Shown here: one piece after another, positions 21,760 through 33,625 of the stretch
Layout of the letters: every line of letters begins with the position of its first letter
How positions within the stretch are numbered: position 1 is the first letter of the stretch
Origin: Trema orientale
Lineage: Eukaryota; Streptophyta; Magnoliopsida; Rosales; Cannabaceae
Direction of reading: 5' to 3'
Assembly: GCA_002914845.1 (NCBI GenBank)
Contig: JXTC01000245.1
Location: 1-64,000 of the forward strand
DNA length: 64,000 nucleotides
Program-made: the position numbers and the translations under genes
The notes under the pieces: model-generated
Told to the model about the DNA's origin: nothing
Databases searched by the model: none
What the model saw: only the letters and a program-made list of their open reading frames with translations

Positions 21760-24700
21760 TTATCCATGTCTTGACGCATCGTCATGCAGAGCTGCCGTTC
21801 TCACGTTGGGGTCATCCTGCCATGGAAGTGAAAAGCCCATAGTGAGAAAGTAGTGCAAGTAAAAATCATGCGAATCTGAGAAGACACGAAAATTTCAGAT
21901 CTAGTTAACGAACCCGAATACCATAAGTGAAACTGGGTGGTGCTCGAAAAAAATCCATCTGTCCCTGCAAGCATCGTATCCCAACAATTTGTTAAAATGC
22001 AACTACTGGCACGACATCATAGACCACAAGATTTGGAATATTATTAAAGGTTACCATACCAGGCCATGCATGCTTTGCTGAGCACTGTAATAGCCATCAT
22101 GGCTTGGAGCTATTGAATTTAATTGGCCCTACAGTTATTGAAACCCAGATATTATATGCATCATCAATAATCATAACAATTACTCTTCCTTGTTTGTTAG
22201 TAATTAGTATTGTTACTTTCATAATAAATGACTCACAAGCCCCTGAATGGTTTGTTGATTGCCATAATAGTTATCCCGTGTCGGTGCCATCAAGTTCAAT
22301 TGTACCTGACAAGGAAAGGGGGAGAAAAATAAGCACCAGTCAAGATCATTAATGCATCGTAAGCATGCATATATGCATTGAATTACTCATCCTACCATTC
22401 CTTGCACACCCGGTTGTGCACCATAATAGCCATCAAGGGTTACTGCTCTTGAGTTTAGTTTGTCCTATGAGAAAAAGATATAAATTAGATGATTGTTGAT
22501 TCATCACTTTAGCAACATAAACATAACTTAGTATTTTGAAAAAAAAAAAAAAAATTGTATTAATCATTGCATTCTCTTTCATATTTTGACATAAACATCT
22601 GGCAATGTAATGCATGATACTAATTTCAACAAATGTGATCTAAAACACGTATTTTGTTTGAAAGGCTAGCTATTCAGGAAATCGGACAAACCATTTGTTG
22701 CAAGCTGTCTTGTGTCCCAACCGTCATAACATCAGGCTCAAAACTCACCTGCAAATAAAGGGTGTGTCGAAACAGCTAATTAGGATGCAATATATTTTTC
22801 CCCAAACAAGAAAAAACAAAAATAAAACATGACCCAGCTAGCGAACCTTTCTTTTCTTAGTTGGATTCTTCTTTTTATTTGCCTTGCCAATACCTTTGCT
22901 TTGAGCATCTTCTTCAATGCAGAGTATGCCATGGGTGGCTGATGTGCCAGCTTCTACAAGACTTCTACCAGAATTATTCACGCTCATACAATTTCCAAAA
23001 GCTTCATCTAGCGCACGATATGCAATGCTGTAACTCTCTTGCGACAGAGATCCTTCTTCACTCAATTTCATTGCCCGTTGACACAAATCGTTGTATCGTT
23101 GCACTCTAGATTGCACTTGTTCAGATTCTTCTCCTGTCAAATGCCTGTTCTTTGCATCTTTTGTCCATCGTTTCAATATATATTGAGATGGGATGGCAGA
23201 CAAGCCACAGATCTGGAGAACAATCAACGCATGTCTACAAAGATAACCTTTGTATTCAAATAACCGACACAAACAAGAAACTTCTGACTTCATCTCATTC
23301 CAAGAAACAGGGAAGTCTTGGTTCTTCTCAAAATCTTGAACTCGGAATATAATGCCCATCTCATCTTGGCTTTCCTTCTTAGGATGACAGGCAACTGCAC
23401 CCAAAACTTCAACTTGAAATTTCTTGAACACAGCATGTGTATATACCCCAGAAACACTTTTCTCCAAAGGTGAAGGAGATTTTAGTGTGGGCTGTTTGTT
23501 CCACGTATCAGAATCTGCCTTAGCTTCCTCTTCATACCTCTCTTGTAGAATGGTTTCATGTTGTTTCAGGAATTCCTGTACAGAGGTCTTCTTATGAACA
23601 TACTTATCAAAGAAATAGTTTACACTCTCGGATCTTTGAACAGTAGACATTCCAGCCAGAAGAGCATCCCTCATGAATGTTGGAACCCACTGTTTTCTAT
23701 CATCATACAGTGAATGAAGCCATTCATCATCTCTGAGTTCAAATTTATCAAGAATCTTCCACCATCTTTTTTCAAATTCTTCAATTGTCCAAGACCTGTG
23801 GATGCATTTTTCAAATTTTGCCATGAAATTTGCATGTCGTTTGATCACATGACCAAGATTTTCAGTAATTTTCCCCAATATATGCCATAAACAAAAGCAA
23901 TGATGAACACTTGGAAAGATCTCTGAAATAACTGATTTCAGCACTTTGTCATGGTCAGTTACTATTACTTTTGGTGCTTGTCCACCCATTGCTTTCAACC
24001 ATGTTTGCATTAACCAAGAGAATGTAGCTGCACTTTCATCTGAGACCAAAGCACATCCAAGTAACATGAATTGATAGTGCTGATTCACTCCAATAAAAAG
24101 AGCAAGAGGCATTTTATACTTATTTCTAATATAGGTAGTATCAAAAGACACTACGTCACTGAAATTGGGGTAGTCCTGCCTGCTTTTGGCATCAACCCAG
24201 AACAAACTTTTAATGCGTTGATCTTCACCCACATCTAAGGCATAGAAGAAGTTAGCATTCACATTCTGCATATGTGTAAAAAAATCAAGCAAAATCTTCA
24301 AATCTGCTGCCTCTAGTGCGAAATTACGACCTTTGTCAAATGGATTTTTGGGATCATTTTTCAGGCCAACCACATTCTTGTATTCAGCAAATTGTCTAGC
24401 CATGGCAGCATACATCTTTCTTGTCTGTTCACTAACAGCTTGGGCTGGTAACAATTCATGGTTATGCTCCTTGACAAAATTATGTATAACCCATTTCCCA
24501 TCTGGCCTCCTCTTCACATGCATGCTAGCTTTGCAGTCTGTCTTTGAGCATGACCGTCGACCAGTTGCATTTTCTGGGTCTTGTTTGCTTTGCCTGGAGC
24601 GCGGTCGGTTAAAGGATTTGTCATACTCACGCTTGGTCCCATATCTAGAACAGGCAAATTTTGCATCAATAAATTCTCTTGATGTCTTTGAACGCCTGCT

Positions 24701-24997
24701 ATTTTGGATTGCAGTGTTAAATCCCATAGAACGCGCATACTCTTGATAGAAAGAATAAGCTTCTCCATGTGATTCAAATTCCATACCAGAAAGCGGTTCA
24801 AGATTTGTATCGTCTCTAAAGACTTTCACATCTTCACCATCTTCAGCCTGTACTTCATCTCCTATACCAACCATATTTCCAGTCATAATATCTCCATTAT
24901 GTAGTTTCTCTTCACTATCTAACATGTTATCAATGGCAGTTGGCTCTTCACCTTCTTTATCATGCTCACCAGAAGGTAGCCTAAGATCTATGTCCAT
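21760..24997 (-). CDS. FHY3: FHY3/FAR1-type transcription factor (domesticated MULE transposase), 840 aa
   Basis: Seven coding exons on the minus strand, all phase 0 with GT-AG borders: 24997-22847, 22748-22692, 22464-22396, 22305-22237, 22128-22060, 21964-21914, 21816-21760. The length matches the Arabidopsis protein (about 839 aa). Order: acidic N-terminus; FAR1 C2H2-like DNA-binding domain at about 75-182; MULE transposase core at about 280-375 (Asp286 in SFDTT, Asp348 in VTDHD); SWIM zinc finger CLC...CRH at 575-589; basic nuclear signal [10 protein letters not shown] near 707-716; three 23-residue repeats (QLN..AP..D.YYG.QQ); C-terminus [15 protein letters not shown]. Family members bind FHY3/FAR1 sites and activate FHY1/FHL for phytochrome A signalling, plus clock, chlorophyll and stress genes. 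I favour FHY3 over FAR1 from the N- and C-terminal sequence; the paralog call is inference. Confidence 0.95.
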
Positions 24998-25038
24998 GAT
25001 GAGTATCTTTTACCTTCAGGTAGAAATCTTAGGGATAC

Positions 25039-27777
25039 CTGAAAAGCGGGCAGACAACATAAGCTACCAAGCAAAATAGAAGAGCTTCTCTGTCAAGTAA
25101 ACATAAATATGCAAATATCTTTTATCCCAATAAGATGACCTAAGAAAAAAAGTGTAACTCTTTCCCATCACAAGCAACAGAATAATAAGAACGGTAAAGC
25201 CAAATTCCAATATACTTATCTTTTCAACAATATTTCTGTCCACCCAGCTAATATCTCAAGGGGAAACCAGTAATACAAAAACAAGACCAACAAAACAGAT
25301 GAGCCTATAACTACACAGCCCTAAACCCAAGGTTGTAAACTGTGTGTATACACCTGTCCGAGGAAAGACATGTTCCAACACTCCAAAAGTAAAACCAGGT
25401 ACCAGTGACCAGACTAACTAAAATATACACACAAATAAACCCAAGCTGATAATGAAAATGGCTCATTTTACTAAAAATCAATAAAATGGAAGTTCCAAGT
25501 CTTTTTATTCATCTTTATACAAGATATTAAACACAAATTCCTTAGCAATGCAATGGTTTCATTCCAATATTAAACGCTTTAACCAAAGGCAACAAAAAAT
25601 TCCAGATAATAACATGTGAATTTGCCTCAAACCAGAAGCAATATACCACACAAATAGTAAATATAAAACCTAAATACATAGCAATTAGATTTAAATAAAG
25701 AAACCTCCAAAAGAATTGTCATTTGCAAGCCACAATTCAAACTGAGAAATGTGAATAGAGAAGAGAATTAACAAGGGGAAATATTGTCCCAGATCGCATA
25801 AAATCTTTGGGCTGGGGGTTAAATCACAACCACTTCACAATATAGATTGTCATCCCAACAATAGCCCATACAAGTTTCTTACCTCCATGGATCCAATTGG
25901 AAAACAAGAATACTTACTTCATAATGAAATAAAGAATGTGGTGACTAAAATTGATTTTAAAGCAATAAAAGCAATATCATTAAGAGTATAATTGCAGATT
26001 TTTAAAGTTAAAAATAAAAATTAAAAAAAAAATCTTTTTTAGGCGCATTTATTCCAGAGAAAGGGTCCTCAAATAATTCTGCCACCAAATTTTTAAACAA
26101 ATCAGAGTCCTTTACCACATATTTGTTAATCCGAGGCAACATGTCATATTACTTACATCTGATTAGATGGAGTGTGATAAATAGTTCCAAAGTACGTGGA
26201 ACATCAGACTCATTTAGAAAATAATATTACCTACAATACTAAGATATAATCAATAGCTCAAGCAGGAGATACTCCCACTCTCCGCAATTTATTTACCATA
26301 AAACCTGCATTAAGATAATCGACAACACAACTCCAACTTTGCAAATTTGCTTCTCAGTCCTTTTTTCTTTTCTTCTTCTTTCAACTTTGGCTTGGCTTGT
26401 AGAGTCAAACTAGAAATAACAGGCAAAACATAAATCCAGTCAACCTTCTGAAGCTCAAGATGGAATTTCTTGCACTCTAATCATTAATATTTAGCTTAGC
26501 ATTAATATATGACTTTTGCCACTGAACTAAGCTATATTAAATATTAATCATGAACTTAGAGATGCAAATGATTTTCTAACCATAATAAGGAAGTATTTGT
26601 CAAATCTACTAAAGAGCTGCGCTGCAGTATATGTGAATATTTATTTCCATTTTCATGTTTTTGAGGGCTGATCATAAAAAAGTATAAAGATTTCATCCGA
26701 TGCACTGAATAGTTACAACTTTCAGCAACTTAATTGTCATATCTGAACTCACTAACACAATAATTTAGGCCAGTCATCAATAAATAGACAAAATCAAAAT
26801 TTTTCCTATAACACAAACACAGAAATTGCAACGAAAATGTCAGGATGAAATTCATCCAACTAAGCACGTATGCCAAAACTCCAACACCTTGGCTGATCCT
26901 TACCATTGCATCATAACAAATTCTAGAAAACAAAAATTAAACTCATACTATTCAAGATAAAACATAAACGACAAAACCATACATAATATCAGGATGGGAA
27001 AAGGAATTCATGTTAACAAGTCATGTGCAACAGATACAAGCATATACACATCGAAATCGACCAATATCCTGTTAATCTATTGAAACAAAAGACTCAAATC
27101 ATAAGAGAAAGTATGCAACTTCTACCATGCTGGAGAGCCTCGTTTATTCTCCAACAACACCACAATATAGGTACCTATTTCATCCCTTATATCACTTACA
27201 TCACAACTATTCAACTTTACAGAACAATCTTCACAAGTAGTGGATTAATGGGCAAGTCTACTTGAACCAGCTAAAATGAGCTCAAGCTTATTCATTAACT
27301 TAGCTTATAAACAAAAAACATAAAGCTTCTATTCATTAACATATAAACTAAGATAAAAATAAATAAGACAATAATAAATACACAAAAAGCAATGCATTTA
27401 TGTACGTCACTATCCATATCCAAAGTTACAATAAACTCATAATCTCAACTAAACATGAAACAAAAGGCAATTATAACCAGAAATGAGAAAAGGGTCTCGC
27501 ATTTAATTTGCAGAAAATAACGAAACCCTCCACTATAATCACTCCTCCACCATTTTCCATTTTTTTTGTGTTCCTTTCTCTCAAAATTCGATAAACCAAT
27601 CAAATTCTCCATATACCCACATCAAAACTTACTCCATTAAACGTGACATCGCCATGAACAATTCAATTCAATAAAAAATAAAATAAAACAAAATAAAATA
27701 AAAAGAAAAAATAGTTTACTTCCCAAAAAAAAAAAAAGAAAAGGGTTCTGTAACAGAGAAAGGGACGTATAGAATAC
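25039..27777 (-). other. Inferred 5'-UTR intron of the FHY3-like gene (2.7 kb)
   Basis: On the minus strand the sequence just before the coding exon is ...CTTTTCAG|GTATCCC (acceptor at 25040-25039), 41 bases from the ATG. A matching leader exon with donor CTTACGTG|GTATTC ends at 27778. Nothing coding is recognisable between them. The leader splice is inferred from sequence and not proven. Confidence 0.5.
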
Positions 27778-28080
27778 CACGTAAGGATGAAGGAGGAGGT
27801 TGAAGAAGAAGAAAGAGGGGGTTGGAGATGGACCTTGGGTTCGATCTGAGACTGCGAAGATCTCTCACGCGAGGGCGACGAGCGAGTGGGCCGTACGGTG
27901 GTCTCCTTTTTTTTTTTTTTTTTTTTTGCCCCAAATTCGTTTCAGATTTAGGGTTTCAAAAACTGCTCAATCTGACTCTCACATCTCTCACTCGCTTTTC
28001 ACCCTCCCCTCACCATTCACCCCAACTTGCTCTCTCTTCTCTTCGCACCGGTGCTCACACGCGCCACGCGTGGCAGCATG
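27778..28080 (-). other. Inferred first (non-coding) exon and promoter of the FHY3-like gene
   Basis: On the minus strand this is a CT-rich, GC-richer stretch typical of plant leaders (CCCTCTTTCTTCTTCTTC near 27820), with a poly-A/T tract at about 27907-27927 and an ACGCGT-type word near 28066. The transcription start is not fixed. Plus-strand open frames across it look like translations of leader DNA. Confidence 0.4.
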
Positions 28081-31000
28081 ACGAGGGTGATTTCGTAATT
28101 TTGAAGGAGGCGGTCTGGCTGGCGCTGTGTATTTATTGATTGAGAGGCGCGTGTTATGAGTAATGCCTAGCTGGCAATGGCAAGCAAGTCAGCCTCAAAC
28201 TCTGGTCTCCACTCTACTTTTTTTATAAAAAATGATTTATTTCTCACCAATATTGTCTTATTTTCTTTTGAGAAATTATTTTCTCATTAATGTTCTTTTT
28301 AAAAACAAATCAAAAAAGAAAAAGAAAATTGAAATTTATATAATAGTTTGGCTTTTAATGCTTTACATAAGAAAAAGTCATCCCAAAATACATCAAAGAG
28401 TGGGAGTTTTTTTTTTTTTTTTCTCTTTTTGGCTTGAAAGAGTGGGAGTTACTTCAGTTACTCAAAACTGGTTATTCAATAATTCTGAACCGAATTAATA
28501 TGTTTTGATTATTCAAAAGCTTATGAAAAATGAGAAGATTTTCTTTGGTATTACAGGTTATAAATAAGAAATCTAATATTTGGTGGAGTTCACTAGAACA
28601 ACAGGAAGGATTTAATGATCCATTTGGTCATTCAGTTCTTGATAAAACAAACAATCACATCTCTTATTTATAATTTTTGTTACTTTTATTTTAGTTTTCA
28701 AAAAACAAATTGTGGTATCAAAAATATCAATTTTGGTGAGGAGATGTTATGAAGGGGCTAATTATATTTGAGAGTTGTTATAAAACAAAAGGTTTCTTTT
28801 ATTTATTTTCCCAATAAATATAGATTGCCTCATTTTGCCCTATGCAATAAGAAAAATGGCACATCTGTCTCCTAAACTTTCAATTATTCAAAAAAAATGC
28901 CCAGTTTATGTTAGTCATTGTTTTGTAGATGAAATTGTTATTTTGAAATTGGTACGATTAAGAAGGCAAAATGATACAAGTGAAACTTGGCCACAAATGC
29001 ACATTTTATTATTTGGTCGAAAGAAAAAAGAATCTCAAGTTTTCAACCCATTTTGATTGTATTACATGATTCGTCAAATTATTAGCTCAGACAATGTTCT
29101 CATTTTCCCTCCTTTCCCTCATTCTCTAAGCAAACAAACATATAGCATAGCAAAAGAATAAACAAATAATACCGGAAAATAAGCGAGAAGAATAAGAAAA
29201 AACAATGACGATAAGTCATTTTCTTTTGAATCACCAAAATAACAAGAAAACAAAAAATAACTAGTGAAGGCATAGCCTTTATAATACTTTGTTTCTTCAA
29301 CAACCAAACTGGTTAGAGGCCATGGTATGGGTATAGTAAAGACAATGAAACTTAACGAAACTAAGCAAGGTTAAAAACAAACAAAATACATTACTATAGA
29401 AATGAGATTCACAATTAAATTCCATATATTCATGTTTTCTTTTTTTTATTTTTTTTCCACGTGTTCTTGAATTAAATTCAATATTTAAGGGCTTTTCATT
29501 TATACCTGTAGCTTATGTCACTTTACCCCTAAAAAAAAATCTTCTCTCACACAAAACCATAGGGTATTTTTTAAACATTTTGATACTTTGAAGGGCATTT
29601 ATGCATCTTTTCATATGACAGGAAGACAAAATTAGACAATCTATATTCTAGGATCATTTTTCAAAATGACTATTTTTCAAAATGACTTTTCTAGTAGCAA
29701 ATTATGACTTTTCTAGAAGTGTTTGAGTCTTTGAGAGATAAATAAATTGAATTCCAAACCTATTTTGCCATTTTAAGCTTTATATTTTGAAAGTCAATCA
29801 TTTTTCCCTCTTTTTCTTTATTTTCCCCCATTTTATCACTCTCTTTGCCCAAATTTAAACGCTCTTATCTCTTTTTCCTCTACCTAAACTCACTCTCTCT
29901 TCTCTCTATCTCTCTTTCAAAGCTTCTCATTTGCCTAACCCTCTATCTCTTTGCTTCAACGATAAGTCCCTCTCCTTGAAAGCTTAATTCTCCTCTGCCC
30001 AATTATCTCTTTCTCTCTCTCTCCTTTAACGATAAGTGACTTTCTCCTTAAAATTCTATTCTCCTCTGTTAACTATCTCTCTCTTCTAGCTCTTGCGAAC
30101 TCTCTCTCCCTGGATTTTTTCTTCGTTTTTCAGACTTTGCGACATATGTATTTTGTTCTTTCATTATACTTTTATTTTAGTGTTGATAGGGTATTACTTG
30201 TATCAAATAATGTCAATCTTCCTATTATTGTGGTTTAATGCACACTTTTTCTCTAGATTTGGAAATATGATATTCGAAATAGTAGTAGTATTTGTGTCTC
30301 TTTGTCATAGTATTTTTGACCCTTGCTTTTCCTCTCTCTCTCTCTCACACATCCATCTAAACAAGGGTAATAGGGATAGGAAAAATGGTATGTCCATACT
30401 TGTACATATGGATGGCAAAAAAAAAATGGTCTATTCATACTTGTAAATTTGGAGGGCAAATTAGTCTTTTAGCTAGCTGGGTGCTCCTAAAAAGGTTATT
30501 TGGTGGCAAAATACTACAACTTAGGTTCATTTCTTAAGAATTAACAACGAAAAATGAGGAGAGCTAATATGATGAGTTGAAATGAGGAGAAATTATAAGA
30601 TAGAGAGAATGATAAGAGAAAAAATAATGACAGAATAAAGAGAGAGAAAATGATTAGAGAGATTTAGGAGAGAGAAATTAATAAGAGAAAGTAACAGAGA
30701 GAATATAATTAGAGATAAAGTTAAGAGAGAGAATGAGTATAGTAAGGCCAAGAGAGAAAATTATTTTTTTCACTAAAAGAACATTTTATTATTCTTTAAA
30801 TTTTCTGTTTTGAAAATACCCTTACTTATTTTGAAAAAATAGTTTTTTGTTTTTAAAAACACAAAATTATTTTTAATTACAATGCCAGGTAGATTTTCAT
30901 CTAACTAACCTTTTGTATATTTTACCTGGACTTAAAAATATAAAAAGTCTAAATATGATAGTATAAGAAACTATCAAACATATGAGAATTGAAGGCTGAC

Positions 31001-31132
31001 CATCATCATTACACGTACGTCGGAACTCAATTCCCTTCTTAATATTCCTCGTGGGAACTAAATTATGTTAATAATACCCTTTGTGAAACTTGGTCCAGTA
31101 GTAAAATAACCGAACTATTCAACCCTATAACC
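28081..31132. other. Intergenic with CT-rich and GA-rich tracts, no gene seen
   Basis: 29800-30110 is a pyrimidine-rich stretch with repeated 'cgataagt' and 'ctctctcc' words; 30560-30770 is a purine-rich stretch with 'agagagaa' words. They are in opposite sense and could pair loosely. A short duplicated 'aaagagtgggagtt' lies at about 28396 and 28437. The predicted frames here are low-complexity. Confidence 0.5.
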
Positions 31133-31151
31133 AAACTCCCACATATATATA

Positions 31152-31277
31152 ACCAAAGGGAGGGTGAAATCATGAGTTCGAGCCCCCACGTCGCTCTTGG
31201 GAGCCCAACCGAATAGGGGTGGCTCTGGGAAGTGATCCGCCACCGGGATCTCATCCGCTCCTTTTATTATAAAAAAA
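31152..31277 (+). mobile_element. 5'-truncated SINE with 19-bp target duplication
   Basis: A 19-bp direct repeat (AAACTCCCACATATATATA) lies at 31133-31151 and again at 31278-31296, overlapping the poly(A) end. Between them is a B-box-like GAGTTCGAGCCC (about 31174), a GC-rich body and a terminal A-run. An A-box-like TGGTCCAGTAG occurs only upstream of the left repeat (about 31091), so the inserted copy probably lacks its 5' end. Confidence 0.65.
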
Positions 31278-31296
31278 AAACTCCCACATATATATA

Positions 31297-31759
31297 TATA
31301 GGAGTACGTAGAGACATGATCTTAATTAGGGGAATAGGGCAAAATCCTTAAACAAAATAAAAGAGAAAAAAAAATGCACACAAAATCTCATTTGCACAAA
31401 TATGTAAGTATGTTACAAGTGCATTTGACAAATTTCACTCTCACAACGCTACATATTATGTTGTTGTAAGCTCTGTTCCTTTTGTGAAACTAATTGGATA
31501 GCTAAAATGAAGATAATAGGAGATTTGGAGCTTTTATTTTGGAAAAGATCACCTTATTCATGTGCCTATAACCTTTTTTTTGTTTGAGAAAATAAATCTG
31601 TTATTATAATGCAAAATATTTTTACAATAACAGATTGAATTGGAAGAGAAAGTATTCCAATATATAAGCTAATTTTCCACTCCTGAAGCTATCCTAGCCA
31701 ATCCACAAGTAAATAAATTGATTATGATTTAAGGAAAAAAGGAAAAAAAGCTAAATGCA
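31297..31759. other. Intergenic, no gene seen
   Basis: AT-rich filler between the SINE and the hAT element; no repeats or frames of note. Confidence 0.5.
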
Positions 31760-32536
31760 TTCAACAGTAATACTGTCAAAATGGGCCGGGTCCAATGGGC
31801 TGGCCCGCTGGCTGGGCTAGGCCCGGGCCTAGTCCGGCCATGGGCCTAACATTCTGAGCCCGCGGGCCGGCCTGGCCTGGGTGCTAGCTCGGACTGGGCT
31901 TGCACGGCCCGCCCATTTTTTTTTAAATTAATATCATGTTTTTTTTAAATGGGCCTATGGGCCTGTTACGTTATGGCCTTATGGGCCATTACCCTTATCA
32001 ATATCATTTTTTTTTATAAGTTATGGCCTTATGGGCCATTACCCATTTTATGGGGCCGATATAGCCGTTGAGGCTAATGGCTATTATAGCCATTGCCCAA
32101 CGGCTATTTTGTTTTTTTTTTTAATTACAAAAAAAATAAAAAAAAATTTAAATTATACATTATAAATACCTCTTTTTCTCTCACCCGTTCTTCACACAAA
32201 CAACTCTCTTCTATCTTCATTCTCTCATTTCTCTATTATTTTCTCAAATTCTCAATTTACATTCTCTAAATAATTATATAATCTAATAACTACTTAATAT
32301 TAATAATTATAAAATTATAATCTATAGTTATATTCTCTATTTCTATTTTTAAGCTTCAATTCTTCCAAGTTCCAACATCCAACTATCCAAGTATCCAACT
32401 AAAATCTAAGTTAAAAGACTACTCAAATCTCAATTTAAGATAATTTCAATTTCTAAATTTTTTAAAGTTTAATTTATCACTCTTATCTTTATAATATTAA
32501 TTAGTAAATTATCACTACATAGATAGACATAGACAT

Positions 32537-33615
32537 AGTTAGTGTAGAAAATTGAAGTATGTTTAATGTTAAATTGTTAATTTTAATTTTAATAAAAATT
32601 AAATTTAGTCAATGTAGTAAAATAGTAATATGTTAATTTTCATTTTAATTTAAATTAGTTAGTGTAGTAATATGTTTAAACTTAAATTGTTAATTTTTAT
32701 TCAACTTAAATTTAATTTTAGTTAATGTAGTAAAATAGTAATATGTTAATTATCATTGTAATTAAATTAATTAGTGCAAAATATGTTTAATGTTAAATTG
32801 TTAATTTTAATTTTAATAAAATTTAAATTTAGTCAATGTAGTAAAATAGTAATATGTTCATTATCATTTTAATTTAAATTAGTTAGTGTAAAAATATGTT
32901 TAAAGTTAAATTATTAATTTTCATTCAACTTAAATTTAAATTTAGTTAATGTAGTAAAATAATAATATGTTAATTATTATTATAATTAAATTAGTTAGTA
33001 TAGAAATATGTTTAATTTTTAATGTTAAATTGTTAATATTAATTTTAATAAATGTTAAATTTAGTCAATGTAGTAAAACAGTAATATGTTCATTATCATT
33101 TTAATTTAAATTAGTTAATATAGTAATATGTTTAAAGTTAAATTATTAATTTTCATTCAACTTAAATTTAAATTTAGTTAATATAGTAAAATAGTAATAT
33201 ATTAATTATCATTATAATTAAATTGGTTAGTGTAGAAATATGTTTAATATTAAATTGTTAATTTTAATTTTAATAAAAGTTAAATTTAGTCAATGTAGTA
33301 ATATAGTAATATTTTCATTATCATTATAATTAAATTAGTTAGTGTAGAAATATGTTTAATGTTAAATTATTAATTTTAATTTTAATAAAAGTTAAATTTA
33401 GTCAATGTAGTAAAATAGTAATATGTTCATTATTATTTTAATTTAAATTAGTTAGTGTAGTAATATGTTTAAAGTTAATTAGCTAGTGTAGAAATATGTT
33501 TAATGTTTAATGTTAAATTGTTAATTTTAATTTTAGTAAAATTTAAATTTAGTTAATGTAGTAAAATAGTTAATGTTAAATAGTTAAGTTTCATTCTAAC
33601 TAAGTTTAGTTAATT
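32537..33615 (+). repeat. Array of about nine degenerate 113-bp repeats in the hAT leader
   Basis: The word GTTAGTGTAG (with variants) recurs near 32538, 32658, 32770, 32881, 32992, 33112, 33226, 33338, 33451 and, after a truncated unit, 33482: spacing about 109-121 bp, mostly 113. Each unit alternates 'aaatatgtttaatgttaaattgtt' and 'caatgtagtaaaatagtaat' blocks. It lies between the left subterminal zone and the transposase start. Confidence 0.8.
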
Positions 33616-33625
33616 AATGTAGGAT

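Noticed and set aside
27800-28139. Overlapping plus-strand frames of about 100 codons
   Set aside because: They run through the poly-T tract and CT-rich leader that fit the minus-strand FHY3-like first exon; composition is non-coding.
29100-29307. Two overlapping minus-strand frames with hydrophobic content
   Set aside because: Phe/Leu-rich translations of T-rich DNA; no conserved features.
32537-33615. CRISPR-like regularly spaced repeats
   Set aside because: Units are contiguous 113-bp degenerate repeats without unique spacers, inside a plant transposon.
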